NCBI GenBank assembly: GCA_018830585.1
Contig: JAHJSD010000019.1
Location: 1-24,281 of the forward strand
DNA: 24,281 bases
Origin: Patescibacteria group bacterium
GTDB lineage: Bacteria > Patescibacteriota > Microgenomatia > UBA12405 > JAHJSD01
Reading direction: 5' to 3'
Shown here: positions 14,997-21,345 of the stretch, in pieces
How the letters are laid out: each line of letters opens with the position of its first letter
How positions within the stretch are numbered: the first letter of the stretch is position 1
Notes under the pieces: generated by a model
What the model saw: only the letters and a program-made list of their open reading frames with translations
Databases searched by the model: none
What the model was told of the DNA's origin: nothing
Translations under genes and position numbers: made by a program

Positions 14997-15789
14997 TTCT
15001 GTTGAGGATTTTAAGACTTGCGGCAGAAAACTTTCCTCTGTTTTTGAAAAAACTTTACCGATAATTAAGCCCGGGATAAGCTTGATAAGTATAGAGAAAG
15101 AAATCTGTCGTTTGATCGAAAAAAGTAAAGGCGAAGCCGCTTTTAAAACAGTCCCCAATTATTTTTGGGCTAGTTGTATCAATTTAAACGAAGGCGTTGT
15201 TCATGGGATTCCAGACAAAACAGTAGTCAAACCTGGAGATTTAGTCAGCTTGGACGTTGGATTAAAATATAAAGACTGGTATACTGATATGGCCTACACC
15301 CTCCAGGTTCGAAGTTCAAAATCAAAGATTCAAAATTGGAAGTGGGGAAAGTTTCTGAAAGCGGGGGAAGAAGCATTGCAGAAGGCAATCGTGGCGGCTC
15401 GGCTCGGTAACCGGGTAGGCGATATCTCAAGAGCGATCCAGAAAACAATTGAAGATAGTGGTTATCAGCCTGTTCGTGAGTTAACCGGTCATGGAATCGG
15501 CAGGGAGCTTCACCAGTTTCCTTGGATCCCTTGTTTTTTGGACTCCCCAATAGGGAAAACCCCTATTTTGAAAGAAGGGATGAGCTTGGCGATAGAAGTC
15601 ATTTATACCGAGGGCAGCCCTTGGCTTAAAAAAACTACTGATGGCTGGACAATTAGAACGGCAGATGGTAAAATGTCAGCACTTTTTGAGAAAACGATAT
15701 TAGTAGCTAAAGACGGTGCTAAAGTAATTACCCCCTATAGTTGGGGGGAATTAATTGATTGCCCGGTTTTAGTAAATAAACAAGTTTAA
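14989..15789 (+). CDS. map: Methionine aminopeptidase, type I
   Basis: MetAP removes the N-terminal methionine from new proteins. The start at 14989 overlaps adk by eight bases and gives 266 residues; a longer open frame upstream only shadows adk. The predicted metal and catalytic residues are all present: H72 (NEGVVHGIP), D89 (VSLDVG), D100 (YTDMAY), H168 (GHGIG), E203 (AIEV) and E234 (LFEKT). Odd: between D100 and the next helix a stretch rich in Ser, Lys and Gln (residues 108-118, RSSKSKIQNWK) replaces the usual VG.... loop and is about five residues longer than in E. coli. Its DNA (about 15308-15345) consists of near-repeating TTCAAAATC and TTCAAAATT words. Confidence 0.95.
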   Translation: MIDSVEDFKTCGRKLSSVFEKTLPIIKPGISLISIEKEICRLIEKSKGEAAFKTVPNYFWASCINLNEGVVHGIPDKTVVKPGDLVSLDVGLKYKDWYTDMAYTLQVRSSKSKIQNWKWGKFLKAGEEALQKAIVAARLGNRVGDISRAIQKTIEDSGYQPVRELTGHGIGRELHQFPWIPCFLDSPIGKTPILKEGMSLAIEVIYTEGSPWLKKTTDGWTIRTADGKMSALFEKTILVAKDGAKVITPYSWGELIDCPVLVNKQV

Positions 15790-15814
15790 AATATTTATTT
15801 AAAAGGTAAAATTT

Positions 15815-15850
15815 CGAAAGATAATATCTTTCGGAGGGATCTTCCCTCCG
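15815..15850 (+). promoter_or_regulatory. Two back-to-back hairpins before infA
   Basis: CGAAAGAT (15815-15822) pairs with ATCTTTCG (15826-15833) and CGGAGGGA (15832-15839) pairs with TCCCTCCG (15843-15850). Each has an 8-base-pair perfect stem and a three-base loop, and they share two bases. The only Shine-Dalgarno-like sequence before infA, GGAGGG, is locked in the second stem, and lies about 20 bases from the start. A role in infA translation or in transcript processing is possible. Confidence 0.5.
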
Positions 15851-15857
15851 TAAATTT

Positions 15858-16079
15858 ATGAAGGATCAAAAAAACAGGGTTGACGGTGTGGTAGTAGAAG
15901 CTTTGCCTGATACGATTTTTCGGGTCAAGCTTGCAGATGAGAGGGTAATTTTAGCTTATTTGTCGGGCAAAATGCGGATGCACCGGATAAGAGTTATTCA
16001 AGGAGACACTGTGGTAGTTGAGATTAGCTCATATGATAAGGAAAGGGGCAGGATTGTTTATCGGGGAAAATCGAATTAA
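15858..16079 (+). CDS. infA: Translation initiation factor IF-1
   Basis: IF-1 binds the 30S A site during initiation. The 73-residue product is of standard size with an S1-like OB fold. It shows DGVVVEALPDTIFRVKLAD, then LAYLSGKMRMHRIRV and GDTVVVEISSYDKERGRIVYRGK, each typical of the family. It is preceded by the double hairpin and followed 26 bases later by rpmJ. Confidence 0.97.
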   Translation: MKDQKNRVDGVVVEALPDTIFRVKLADERVILAYLSGKMRMHRIRVIQGDTVVVEISSYDKERGRIVYRGKSN

Positions 16080-16105
16080 CACTTCCCAAATTAACTGAAC
16101 CAAAA

Positions 16106-16219
16106 ATGAAAGTCAAGGCGAGTGTGAAAAAAAGGTGTCCGAAGTGCAAAATCGTTTGTCGGAGGGGGATAATCCGGGTTATTTGCGTTAATCCAAAACA
16201 TAAACAAAAACAGGGATGA
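16106..16219 (+). CDS. rpmJ: 50S ribosomal protein L36, zinc form
   Basis: This is a small gene of 37 codons reading MKVKASVKKRCPKCKIVCRR and ending NPKHKQKQG. L36 is a late-assembly 50S protein. The zinc ligands C11, C14, C27 and H32 are all present, so this is the zinc-binding form. The ATGA at 16216-16219 is both its stop and the start of rpsM. The order infA-rpmJ-rpsM is conserved in bacteria. Confidence 0.96.
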   Translation: MKVKASVKKRCPKCKIVCRRGIIRVICVNPKHKQKQG

Positions 16220-16632
16220 GAATTTTAGGAATTGACATACCGGATCAAGAAAGGGCGGAGATCGCCTTTACCAAGATTTACGGTATAGGCAGAAAAAATG
16301 TCTTGGAACTGCTTTCTTTGGCCAATATAGATCCCGACAAGAGAGTTAACAAGTTGTCTAAGACAAACCTGTCTGCCCTAATCAAGGCGCTTGAGGATTT
16401 TGAAGTGGAGGGCGATTTAAGAAAAAAAGTTAATGATAATATTACCAGATTAAAGGCGGTCCGCTCTTATCGCGGTATAAGACATATTTTGGGTTTGCCG
16501 GTACACGGTCAGAGGACTAAAACCAATGCTCGTACTAGAAGGGGTGGTAAGAAAACAGTAGGCGCGTTAAGCAAAGAAATGTGGTCTAAGATAGAGTCTC
16601 AACAAAGAGCGGCGATGGCTAAGACTAATTAG
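16216..16632 (+). CDS. rpsM: 30S ribosomal protein S13
   Basis: S13 lies in the 30S head and contacts tRNA and L5. The product has 138 residues, some 15 longer than usual because of a C-terminal extension (about residues 115-138, containing ALSKEMWSKIESQQ). The core is regular: RILGIDIPDQERAEIAFTKI, YGIGRKN, the helix-hairpin part and SYRGIRHILGLPVHGQRTKTNARTRRG in pieces. The unusual tail is followed directly by a dispersed repeat, which may have contributed to it. Confidence 0.95.
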   Translation: MRILGIDIPDQERAEIAFTKIYGIGRKNVLELLSLANIDPDKRVNKLSKTNLSALIKALEDFEVEGDLRKKVNDNITRLKAVRSYRGIRHILGLPVHGQRTKTNARTRRGGKKTVGALSKEMWSKIESQQRAAMAKTN

Positions 16633-16674
16633 TCCGCCTTAGCGAAGGAGGATTAGCCCTCAGAGCTTCAATTT
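16633..16674 (+). repeat. Dispersed repeat directly after the rpsM stop
   Basis: TCCGCCTTAGCGAAGGAGGA forms a hairpin (TCCGCCTT against AAGGAGGA, one mismatch) and is followed by TTAGCCCTCAGAGCTTCAAT. The same beginning (TCCGCC) and end (GGATTAGCCCTC.GAGCTTCAAT) occur at 23176-23234, also immediately after a stop codon, there with a 26-base palindrome in the middle. The unit ends 14 bases before the rpsK start. Confidence 0.7.
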
Positions 16675-16687
16675 GTATTTTAATCAA

Positions 16688-17080
16688 ATGGCTGATTCAA
16701 ACAAAAGAACAGTTAAAAAAGAGAAGAAATCGATAGCCGAGGGAAGGCTTTATATCAATGCCAGTTTCAACAATACCCTGGCTACTATAACCGACCCTGA
16801 AGGCAATGTTTTTCAATGGACCTCGTGCGGCAGAATGGGCTTTAAAGGCACCAGGAGATCAACGCCTTTTGCGGCGACCAGCACCTTAGAAGATATTATT
16901 AAACGGGCGATAGACATCGGGATTAAAAGGCTTAAGGTTTATGTTAGCGGTCCTGGTCCGGGCAGGGATGCGGCTTTGAGAGTTTTGAGGGGCGCTCGGA
17001 GTATAGACGTAACGATGATTTCCGACATTACCCCGATTCCCCATAACGGTCCCAGACCGCCGAAAAGGAGGAGGGGTTGA
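16688..17080 (+). CDS. rpsK: 30S ribosomal protein S11
   Basis: S11 lies on the 30S platform close to the E-site mRNA. The start at 16688 (MADSNKRTVKKEKK) gives 130 residues; an ATG five codons upstream would add MYFNQ and is less likely. Typical pieces are ASFNNTLATITDPEGNV, SCGRMGFKGTRRSTPFAA, VYVSGPGPGRDAALR and DITPIPHNGPRPPKRRR. Confidence 0.96.
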   Translation: MADSNKRTVKKEKKSIAEGRLYINASFNNTLATITDPEGNVFQWTSCGRMGFKGTRRSTPFAATSTLEDIIKRAIDIGIKRLKVYVSGPGPGRDAALRVLRGARSIDVTMISDITPIPHNGPRPPKRRRG

Positions 17081-17091
17081 GAATTCTTTTC

Positions 17092-17120
17092 TTGGTTAAT
17101 CGTTAGAAAATTGCTATTTT
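17092..17120 (+). promoter_or_regulatory. Possible internal promoter before rpsD
   Basis: TTGGTT (17092-17097) and TATTTT (17115-17120) are 17 bases apart, and a TGC in front of the second box gives an extended -10. It lies in the 68-base gap between rpsK and rpsD, one of the few non-overlapping junctions in the alpha-operon part. AT-rich spacers give such matches by chance, so this is tentative. Confidence 0.3.
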
Positions 17121-17148
17121 TTAAAAGCTAAAAGTAAATCTAATCCGG

Positions 17149-17766
17149 ATGGCGAAAATAAGTAAAAAATGCCGGTTATGTAAAAGGGAACGTGAAAAAT
17201 TGTTCCTAAAGGGAACACGCTGTTTTTCGGCAAAATGCCCGATTGAAAAAGACGGCGGTACGCCTCCGGGGGTCCATGGTTCAAAAAGCGGTTTTCGCCA
17301 GTCTGCCTATGCCAAACAATTAAGGGCGAAACAGAAGACGAAAAGACTCTATGGTTTGTCTGAGTCCCAGTTCAAAAACTATTTTTTAAAGGCGAAGAAA
17401 GAAAAAGGAATTACCGGAGAAATTTTGCTCAGGTTTTTGGAAATGAGGTTTGATAATTGTCTTTATCGCTTGGGCCTATCCCCTTCCAGGGTTGCTGCCA
17501 GGCAACTGATCGGTCATGGTCATGTCTTGCTCAATAACCAAAAAGTGACCATTCCTTCGTTTATGGTTAGCCCTGGTGATCAAATCGGCCTTTCCGAAAA
17601 AGCTTTGAAGATGGAAAAAAATAAGTACGCTTTGGCCAAAAAAGAGAAACCACCCTCTTGGCTTGAAAGAAAGGGTTTTTTAGGCAGAGTTGTCGACTTG
17701 CCGAAAAGAGACCAGATGCCAACAGAGATAGACGAATCGTTAATAGTTGAATATTATTCCCGTTAA
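17149..17766 (+). CDS. rpsD: 30S ribosomal protein S4, zinc form
   Basis: S4 is a primary 16S rRNA binder and, in E. coli, the repressor of the alpha operon. The 205-residue product has an N-terminal zinc motif with CRLC near residues 8-11 and two further cysteines at CFSAKC. SGFRQSAYAKQLRAKQKTKRLYG and the S4 RNA-binding domain (RLGLSPSRVAARQLIGHGHVLLNNQKV in pieces) follow. The RNA-binding loop is typical. It ends 13 bases before rpoA. Confidence 0.97.
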   Translation: MAKISKKCRLCKREREKLFLKGTRCFSAKCPIEKDGGTPPGVHGSKSGFRQSAYAKQLRAKQKTKRLYGLSESQFKNYFLKAKKEKGITGEILLRFLEMRFDNCLYRLGLSPSRVAARQLIGHGHVLLNNQKVTIPSFMVSPGDQIGLSEKALKMEKNKYALAKKEKPPSWLERKGFLGRVVDLPKRDQMPTEIDESLIVEYYSR

Positions 17767-17779
17767 ACAAGGAGGAACT

Positions 17780-18688
17780 ATGGATAATCTTAGATTCGGT
17801 GTTGATTTGGTTAAGGAGAAAGACAATTGCGGCCGAGTGGTAATTTCACCATTGCCTAAAGGTTTTGGCGATACAGTCGGTAACAGTTTAAGAAGAGTCT
17901 TGCTGAGTTCTTTGTCCGGAGCGGCGGTAATTCAGATGAAAGTCAAGGGAGCGACTCATCTCTTTTCCGCTTTAGAGGGCGTAAAAGAAGACTTGGTTGA
18001 AGTTATGCTCAATGTTAAGCAGATAAAAGTTGCTTATCAGGGGGAAAAACCGGTTACCCTGAAATTGGAAAAAAAGGGACCGGGTCAAGTTAAAGCATCT
18101 GATCTCCACTTACAGCCGGGAGTTTCTTTAGCCAATCCGGATTTAGTTTTAGCAAGCTTAACTGATAAAAAAACTGTTTTTAAAATGGAGTTGGTAGTTG
18201 TCCAGGGGGTTGGTTACGAGATGGCAGAAGAGCACGAAAGCAATCGTTTGGGAGTGATTGGGATAGATGCGGTTTTCAGTCCGATAAAAAGGGTAAATTA
18301 TCAAGTTGAAGCTGTCCGCCGAGGCAAACAGGAGCATTTGGATCAGCTGGTTTTGGATATCTGGACTGATGGTTCGCTGAAGGCAATTACTGCCTTGGAG
18401 CAGGCAAGCGAAATCTTGGTTTCGGTTTTTAAACAAATCTTGGAACCGCAAGAGGCTGAAGCTAAGGAAGAAGAAAAGCCGGAAAACCACGATCTGGATT
18501 TGTTGATAGAGGAAATAGAAGACATTCCTCTGCGTTTAGCTAATGCTCTTAAGAAATCAGGTTATCGTAGGATTTCGGATTTAGTTGACGCCGGAACCGA
18601 AAAGATTGCCGGTGCTAAAAATGTTGGCGCCAAGTCAATAGACCTTTTAAAGAAAGTTTTGAAAAAGAGAGATATCGAGATTAAATGA
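17780..18688 (+). CDS. rpoA: DNA-directed RNA polymerase subunit alpha
   Basis: Alpha dimerises to start RNA polymerase assembly; its C-terminal domain contacts upstream promoter elements and activators. The start at 17780 has GGAGGA at 17771-17776, which decides it over an upstream in-frame ATG inside rpsD. The 302 residues hold the N-terminal dimerisation domain (SPLPKGFGDTVGNSLRRVLLSSL) and the C-terminal helix-hairpin-helix domain (PLRLANALKKSGYRRISDLV, KNVGAKSIDLLKKVL). The linker is acidic. Length is a little under the usual 310-330. The stop overlaps the rplQ start (ATGA). Confidence 0.97.
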   Translation: MDNLRFGVDLVKEKDNCGRVVISPLPKGFGDTVGNSLRRVLLSSLSGAAVIQMKVKGATHLFSALEGVKEDLVEVMLNVKQIKVAYQGEKPVTLKLEKKGPGQVKASDLHLQPGVSLANPDLVLASLTDKKTVFKMELVVVQGVGYEMAEEHESNRLGVIGIDAVFSPIKRVNYQVEAVRRGKQEHLDQLVLDIWTDGSLKAITALEQASEILVSVFKQILEPQEAEAKEEEKPENHDLDLLIEEIEDIPLRLANALKKSGYRRISDLVDAGTEKIAGAKNVGAKSIDLLKKVLKKRDIEIK

Positions 18689-19128
18689 GACATAAAGTTT
18701 TCGGTAAAAAGTTAAATCGGGCCAGCGATCAGCGCCAAGCTTTGTTTAAAAATCTGGCAGGCAATTTTTTTAAAAATAGCGGCCGGATAAAAACAACCTT
18801 GGCCAAGGCAAAAGCGGTTCAGGGGTTAATAGAAAGAATGATTAGCCGGGCTTGCCGGGGCGATTTGGCTTCAAGACGCTGGCTCTTTAAATATTTCCAA
18901 GATCAGAATTTGGTCAATAGAATCGTGGCTACTTTTGGCGAACAGTTTAAGGATCGGCCGGGCGGTTATCTTAAGATAGTCCGCTTAAAAAACAGAAAGG
19001 GCGATAATGCTGTTGTTGTCAGCATGGAGTTGGTTGAAAAGTTAAAAGAGGAAGAAAAAGAGGCCGGTCCCGCGAAAAAGACAGTATCAAAGGATCAAAA
19101 AAAACCAGTTAAAAACGAGAAAAAATGA
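18685..19128 (+). CDS. rplQ: 50S ribosomal protein L17
   Basis: L17 sits near the tunnel exit on the 50S subunit. The 147-residue product starts MRHKVFGKKLNRASDQRQAL and continues with NLAGNFFKNSGRIKTTLAKA, then the RPGGYLKIVRLKNRKGDNA part. A lysine/glutamate-rich tail of about 25 residues extends it. It overlaps rpoA and rplM by four bases each. Confidence 0.96.
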   Translation: MRHKVFGKKLNRASDQRQALFKNLAGNFFKNSGRIKTTLAKAKAVQGLIERMISRACRGDLASRRWLFKYFQDQNLVNRIVATFGEQFKDRPGGYLKIVRLKNRKGDNAVVVSMELVEKLKEEEKEAGPAKKTVSKDQKKPVKNEKK

Positions 19129-19544
19129 AGACTTACCAACCCAAAAAAAACGAAATTAAAAGGAGCTGGCATTTAATTGACTTAAAGGATAAAGTGTTGG
19201 GTCGGGCCTCGACAGGGATTGCCCGTTTGCTTATCGGCAAGCATAAGTCTATCTACGTGCCTCATCTTGATTGCGGTGATTATGTCGTGGCGATTAACAC
19301 CTCTTTTTTTAAAGTGACCGGAGATAAGTTAAGAAAGAAAATTTACAATCGCTATACCGGCTATCCCGGCGGGATAAAATCCTTGACCCTGGCTGAACTT
19401 AAAGATAAAGACGCGAGAGAGGTTATCATATCGGCAGTGAAAAACATGTTACCCGACAACAAACTCCGAAAAGATCGGCTTAAAAGATTGAAGGTTTTTC
19501 TGGCGAATGAGCATCCGTATCAAGATAAATTTAACACCAATTAA
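19125..19544 (+). CDS. rplM: 50S ribosomal protein L13
   Basis: L13 is an early 50S assembly protein. The 139 residues include WHLIDLKDKVLGRASTGIARLLIGKHK in pieces, the VAINTSFFKVTGDKLRKKIYNRYTGYPGG region and AVKNMLPDNKLRKDRLKRLKVF. It begins inside rplQ (ATGA), so translation is probably coupled to the alpha operon. The rplM-rpsI pair is a separate operon in many bacteria and is joined here. Confidence 0.96.
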   Translation: MKTYQPKKNEIKRSWHLIDLKDKVLGRASTGIARLLIGKHKSIYVPHLDCGDYVVAINTSFFKVTGDKLRKKIYNRYTGYPGGIKSLTLAELKDKDAREVIISAVKNMLPDNKLRKDRLKRLKVFLANEHPYQDKFNTN

Positions 19545-19564
19545 ATTTTTTAAACAAAGGAATA

Positions 19565-19987
19565 ATGGCTGATAAAAAAGTTGCTGGCAAAAAAGAATAT
19601 ACTTATGCTGTCGGTCGGAGAAAAGCAGCGGTAGCGACAGTAAAGTTGTATCGAGGTAAAAACGGCAACACCACCGTTAACGGGATTAATATTGTTGATT
19701 ATTTCCCCGGTTTGGTAGCAGAGCATTATTTTCAAAAACCGTTTAAAGTAACTAATACCACAGGGAAATTTTTTGCCAAGATTGTCGTTAGGGGTGGTGG
19801 TAAAAAAGGCCAACTTGAGGCGGTAACCCTGGCTTTTTCAAGAGCCTTAAATGAGCTTGATAGAGAAAAGTACCGTCCTTTTTTGAAAAAAGAGGGACTG
19901 CTTACTGTTGACAGCCGTGTCCGCGAGAGAAGAAAGGTGGGTCAAATGGGACGGGCCAGAAAAAAGAAACAGAGTCCGAAGAGATAA
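19565..19987 (+). CDS. rpsI: 30S ribosomal protein S9
   Basis: S9 contacts the P-site tRNA with its C-terminal basic tail. The 140-residue product shows YAVGRRKAAVATVKLYRG, the VRGGGKKGQLEAVTLAFSRAL region and the final VRERRKVGQMGRARKKKQSPKR; the terminal KR is the conserved end. AAAGGA precedes the ATG by five bases. It is the last gene of the ribosomal cluster and is followed by repeat DNA with only a weak hairpin (19993-20015), so termination here is unclear. Confidence 0.97.
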   Translation: MADKKVAGKKEYTYAVGRRKAAVATVKLYRGKNGNTTVNGINIVDYFPGLVAEHYFQKPFKVTNTTGKFFAKIVVRGGGKKGQLEAVTLAFSRALNELDREKYRPFLKKEGLLTVDSRVRERRKVGQMGRARKKKQSPKR

Positions 19988-20025
19988 GCTTTTTAAGGTA
20001 CCCCTTTAAGCCTAAATCTTAAAAT

Positions 20026-20133
20026 CTTAACACCCCCGGGGTGGCCTGCCTGCCCTCCATTTCGGCGGGCCTGCCTGTCGGCAGACAGGTAAACCGGCAG
20101 GCAGGGCTTTTGGCTCCCCGGGGGTGGGTTAAA
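20026..20133. repeat. CCCCGGGG-bounded palindromic repeat
   Basis: CACCCCCGGGG (20031-20041) and its reverse complement (20116-20126) enclose nested GC-rich arms (GCCTGCCTGCC and GGCAGGCAGG, CTGCCTGTC and GACAG). A TTAA lies outside each arm. The outer arms match those at 79-120, 20277-20322 and in part 23901-23910. This is spacer sequence with no gene. Confidence 0.75.
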
Positions 20134-20178
20134 GGCCTATTTGTCTTTTCGGTTATTTCTCCGCCATTCTATCCCTCC

Positions 20179-20347
20179 CGTCATTCTGAGCAGAGCCCTG
20201 TACCATTCGATACAGGGCAGAGCGAAGAATCCCCTAGTCATTGGCAATTTGCGGGATTCGCCTGTTAAACACCCAACACCCCCGGGGTGTCCGCCAGCCG
20301 GCGGATTGGCTCCCCGGGGGTGGGTTAAAACGATCCAGGATCGCGAC
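20179..20347. repeat. Composite dispersed repeat, copy A
   Basis: The block starts CGTCATTCTGAGC, has an 8-base-pair hairpin GCCCTGTA/TACAGGGC (20195-20202, 20211-20218), then GCGAAGAATCCCCTAGTCAT, TTGGCAATTTGCGG, GCCTGTTAAACAC, a CACCCCCGGGG hairpin (20277-20322) with a nested CCGCC/GGCGG, GGGTTAAAAC and CGATCCAGGATCGCGAC. The same modules in the same order are found at 23789-23935. The first module resembles the TCATTCTGAGCG...GCGAAGAATC repeat known from many unrelated bacterial genomes. Confidence 0.75.
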
Positions 20348-20356
20348 TTTCTTTCT

Positions 20357-20512
20357 CGTCATTCTGACCCGCCCAAAGCTACGCAGTCGCTGGCGGGGAA
20401 GAATCCCCCTGAAACCAGTAATTTGCACACCCCACCCCCGGTGTGTAATAGGTACTCCACCCCGGGAGTGGAGTACCTACTTGTGGGTTAAAACAATCCG
20501 TGATCGTGACCT
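20357..20512. repeat. Composite dispersed repeat, copy B
   Basis: It starts CGTCATTCTGACCCGC, then has GGGGAAGAATCCCCC, an AATTTGCACACCCCACCCCC region, a perfect 12-base-pair hairpin (20449-20460 with 20468-20479, core GGTACTCCAC), GTGGGTTAAAAC and AATCCGTGATCGTGACC. It follows copy A head to tail with only nine bases between. TTCTGGCCCGCTCTGC at 20522-20537 may be the beginning of a further, truncated copy. Confidence 0.7.
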
Positions 20513-20537
20513 TTCCTGTTGTTCTGGCCCGCTCTGC

Positions 20538-20766
20538 AAAAGGTCGGGTGGTACTACCGGACCAACCCAAATTAATTTTACTTGACCTCTCATTGATACG
20601 ATCGTTGAAATGAGTGGTTCATTTTAGGCTTGGAAGCCGGCGTTTATTCTAAGATAGCGGAGGGTTTGATGTTACGTCGGGGACGACCCGCCCGATCTCC
20701 TTTCGGCAGGCAGACAGAAATTAGGTCAATTAGAAATTAGATCAATTTTATTAACCTGTCCCGCTC
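20538..20766. other. Spacer before the isc promoter
   Basis: I see no gene here. A 16-base direct repeat, GAAATTAGGTCAATTA then GAAATTAGATCAATTT (717-732 and 733-748 after 20000; two differences), lies just upstream of the -35 box at 20767. It could be a regulator site or an A/T-rich upstream element. The rest has no recognisable feature apart from a short GGCAGGCAG repeat piece near 20705. Confidence 0.5.
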
Positions 20767-20795
20767 TTGACAATAATGTTTTTAACTGTTATTCT
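20767..20795 (+). promoter_or_regulatory. Promoter of the isc operon
   Basis: A perfect TTGACA (20767-20772) is followed after 17 bases by TATTCT (20790-20795), so this is the best promoter match in the window. The expected transcription start is about 20802, inside the palindrome described next. The leader before the regulator gene would be about 140 bases. Confidence 0.75.
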
Positions 20796-20797
20796 TT

Positions 20798-20818
20798 CTC
20801 GGACTAATTTAGTCCGAG
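20798..20818 (+). promoter_or_regulatory. Probable Rrf2/IscR-type operator
   Basis: A perfect inverted repeat with 9-base arms (20798-20806 and 20810-20818) and an ATT centre lies on the predicted transcription start. Its core GACTAATTTAGTC fits the core of the E. coli IscR type 1 consensus (GACT-R-WWW-Y-AGTC) at every position; the outer bases differ from the E. coli form. Because the first gene of the operon encodes an Rrf2/IscR-type regulator, autoregulation by repression is the natural reading. Confidence 0.65.
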
Positions 20819-20820
20819 TT

Positions 20821-20938
20821 ACCCCAGCACCAGACCCGCCGTTGCGGGACGGTGCAGGGTTTTCGTGCACCACCTAAGGTGTATGACACGCATCCCCCGG
20901 GAAGGGGAAGTCACGGGCTTCAGCTCGTGGAGGATTCA
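20821..20938 (+). mobile_element. IS200/IS605-like right-end relic (possible omega-RNA-like leader)
   Basis: The stretch holds consecutive small hairpins: CCCGC/GCGGG (near 20838-20851), GGTGCA/TGCACC (20853-20873 region), TCCCC/GGGGA (20893-20908 region) and CACGGG/CTCGTG (20912-20928). The order GTATGACACGCATCCCC, GAAGGGGAAGTCACGGGC, TTCAGCTCGTGGAGGATTCA resembles the 3' end regions that follow or overlap tnpB in IS200/IS605-type elements, from memory. No tnpA or tnpB is present. The relic supplies the GGAGG (20929-20933) that serves the iscR start. Alternatively it is an unrelated structured 5' leader. Confidence 0.4.
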
Positions 20939-20942
20939 CAAT

Positions 20943-21344
20943 ATGATAAAGATATCCAAAAAATCCCAGTATGGCTTAAGAGTAATGGCTTACTTAGTAC
21001 AAAACAGGGGCTTTTCTTCGGCAAAAAAGATTGCCAAAGAAGAGCTGATGCCTGAAGATTTTTTAGAAAAAATTCTTGTCAGGCTTAAGTCGGCCGGTTT
21101 AGTTAAAGCGAGGCACGGTTCTGGCGGCGGCTATTCTTTGGCGATTCCTTCAAGCCGGATAACCGTCGGTGATATTGTTCGGCCTCTTGAGGGGAAAATG
21201 ACCTTGACTTTATGTTTGGACCGGAAGAAAGGCTTTTCTTGTCCTCACGAAAAAGGCTGTTTAACCAAGAAAATTTGGTTAAGAATCCAGAATTTGTTAA
21301 ATCAGTCAATGGATGAAATTTTATTATCGGAGGTAATTTCTTAA
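20943..21344 (+). CDS. iscR: Rrf2 family regulator, IscR-like
   Basis: This is a predicted Fe-S sensing repressor of the isc operon. The start at 20943 has GGAGG nine bases before it and gives 133 residues beginning MIKISKKSQYGLRVMAYL. The Rrf2 winged helix spans about residues 1-80, with the recognition part MPEDFLEKILVRLKSAGLV and the wing HGSGGGYSLA. Three cysteines, C91, C100 and C106, fit the cluster ligands (C-X8-C-X5-C; E. coli IscR has C-X5-C-X5-C). The E. coli fourth ligand His107 corresponds to a Lys here (K109 in CLTKKIW), so the fourth ligand would differ. An operator-like palindrome sits at its promoter and iscS and iscU follow, which supports the role. Confidence 0.85.
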   Translation: MIKISKKSQYGLRVMAYLVQNRGFSSAKKIAKEELMPEDFLEKILVRLKSAGLVKARHGSGGGYSLAIPSSRITVGDIVRPLEGKMTLTLCLDRKKGFSCPHEKGCLTKKIWLRIQNLLNQSMDEILLSEVIS

Positions 21345-21345
21345 A

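Noticed and set aside
15303..15320. GGTTCGAAGTTC as a tRNA T-arm
   Set aside because: It lies inside map in frame, and no acceptor or anticodon stem fits around it.
20179..20512. CRISPR-like array
   Set aside because: The repeats are palindromic modules of unequal length with related, not unique, sequences between them, and no cas gene is present.
20041..20585. Several overlapping open frames of 60-116 codons in the spacer after rpsI
   Set aside because: They are translations of GC-rich palindromes in several frames and both strands, with low-complexity Pro/Arg/Gly content and no plausible starts.
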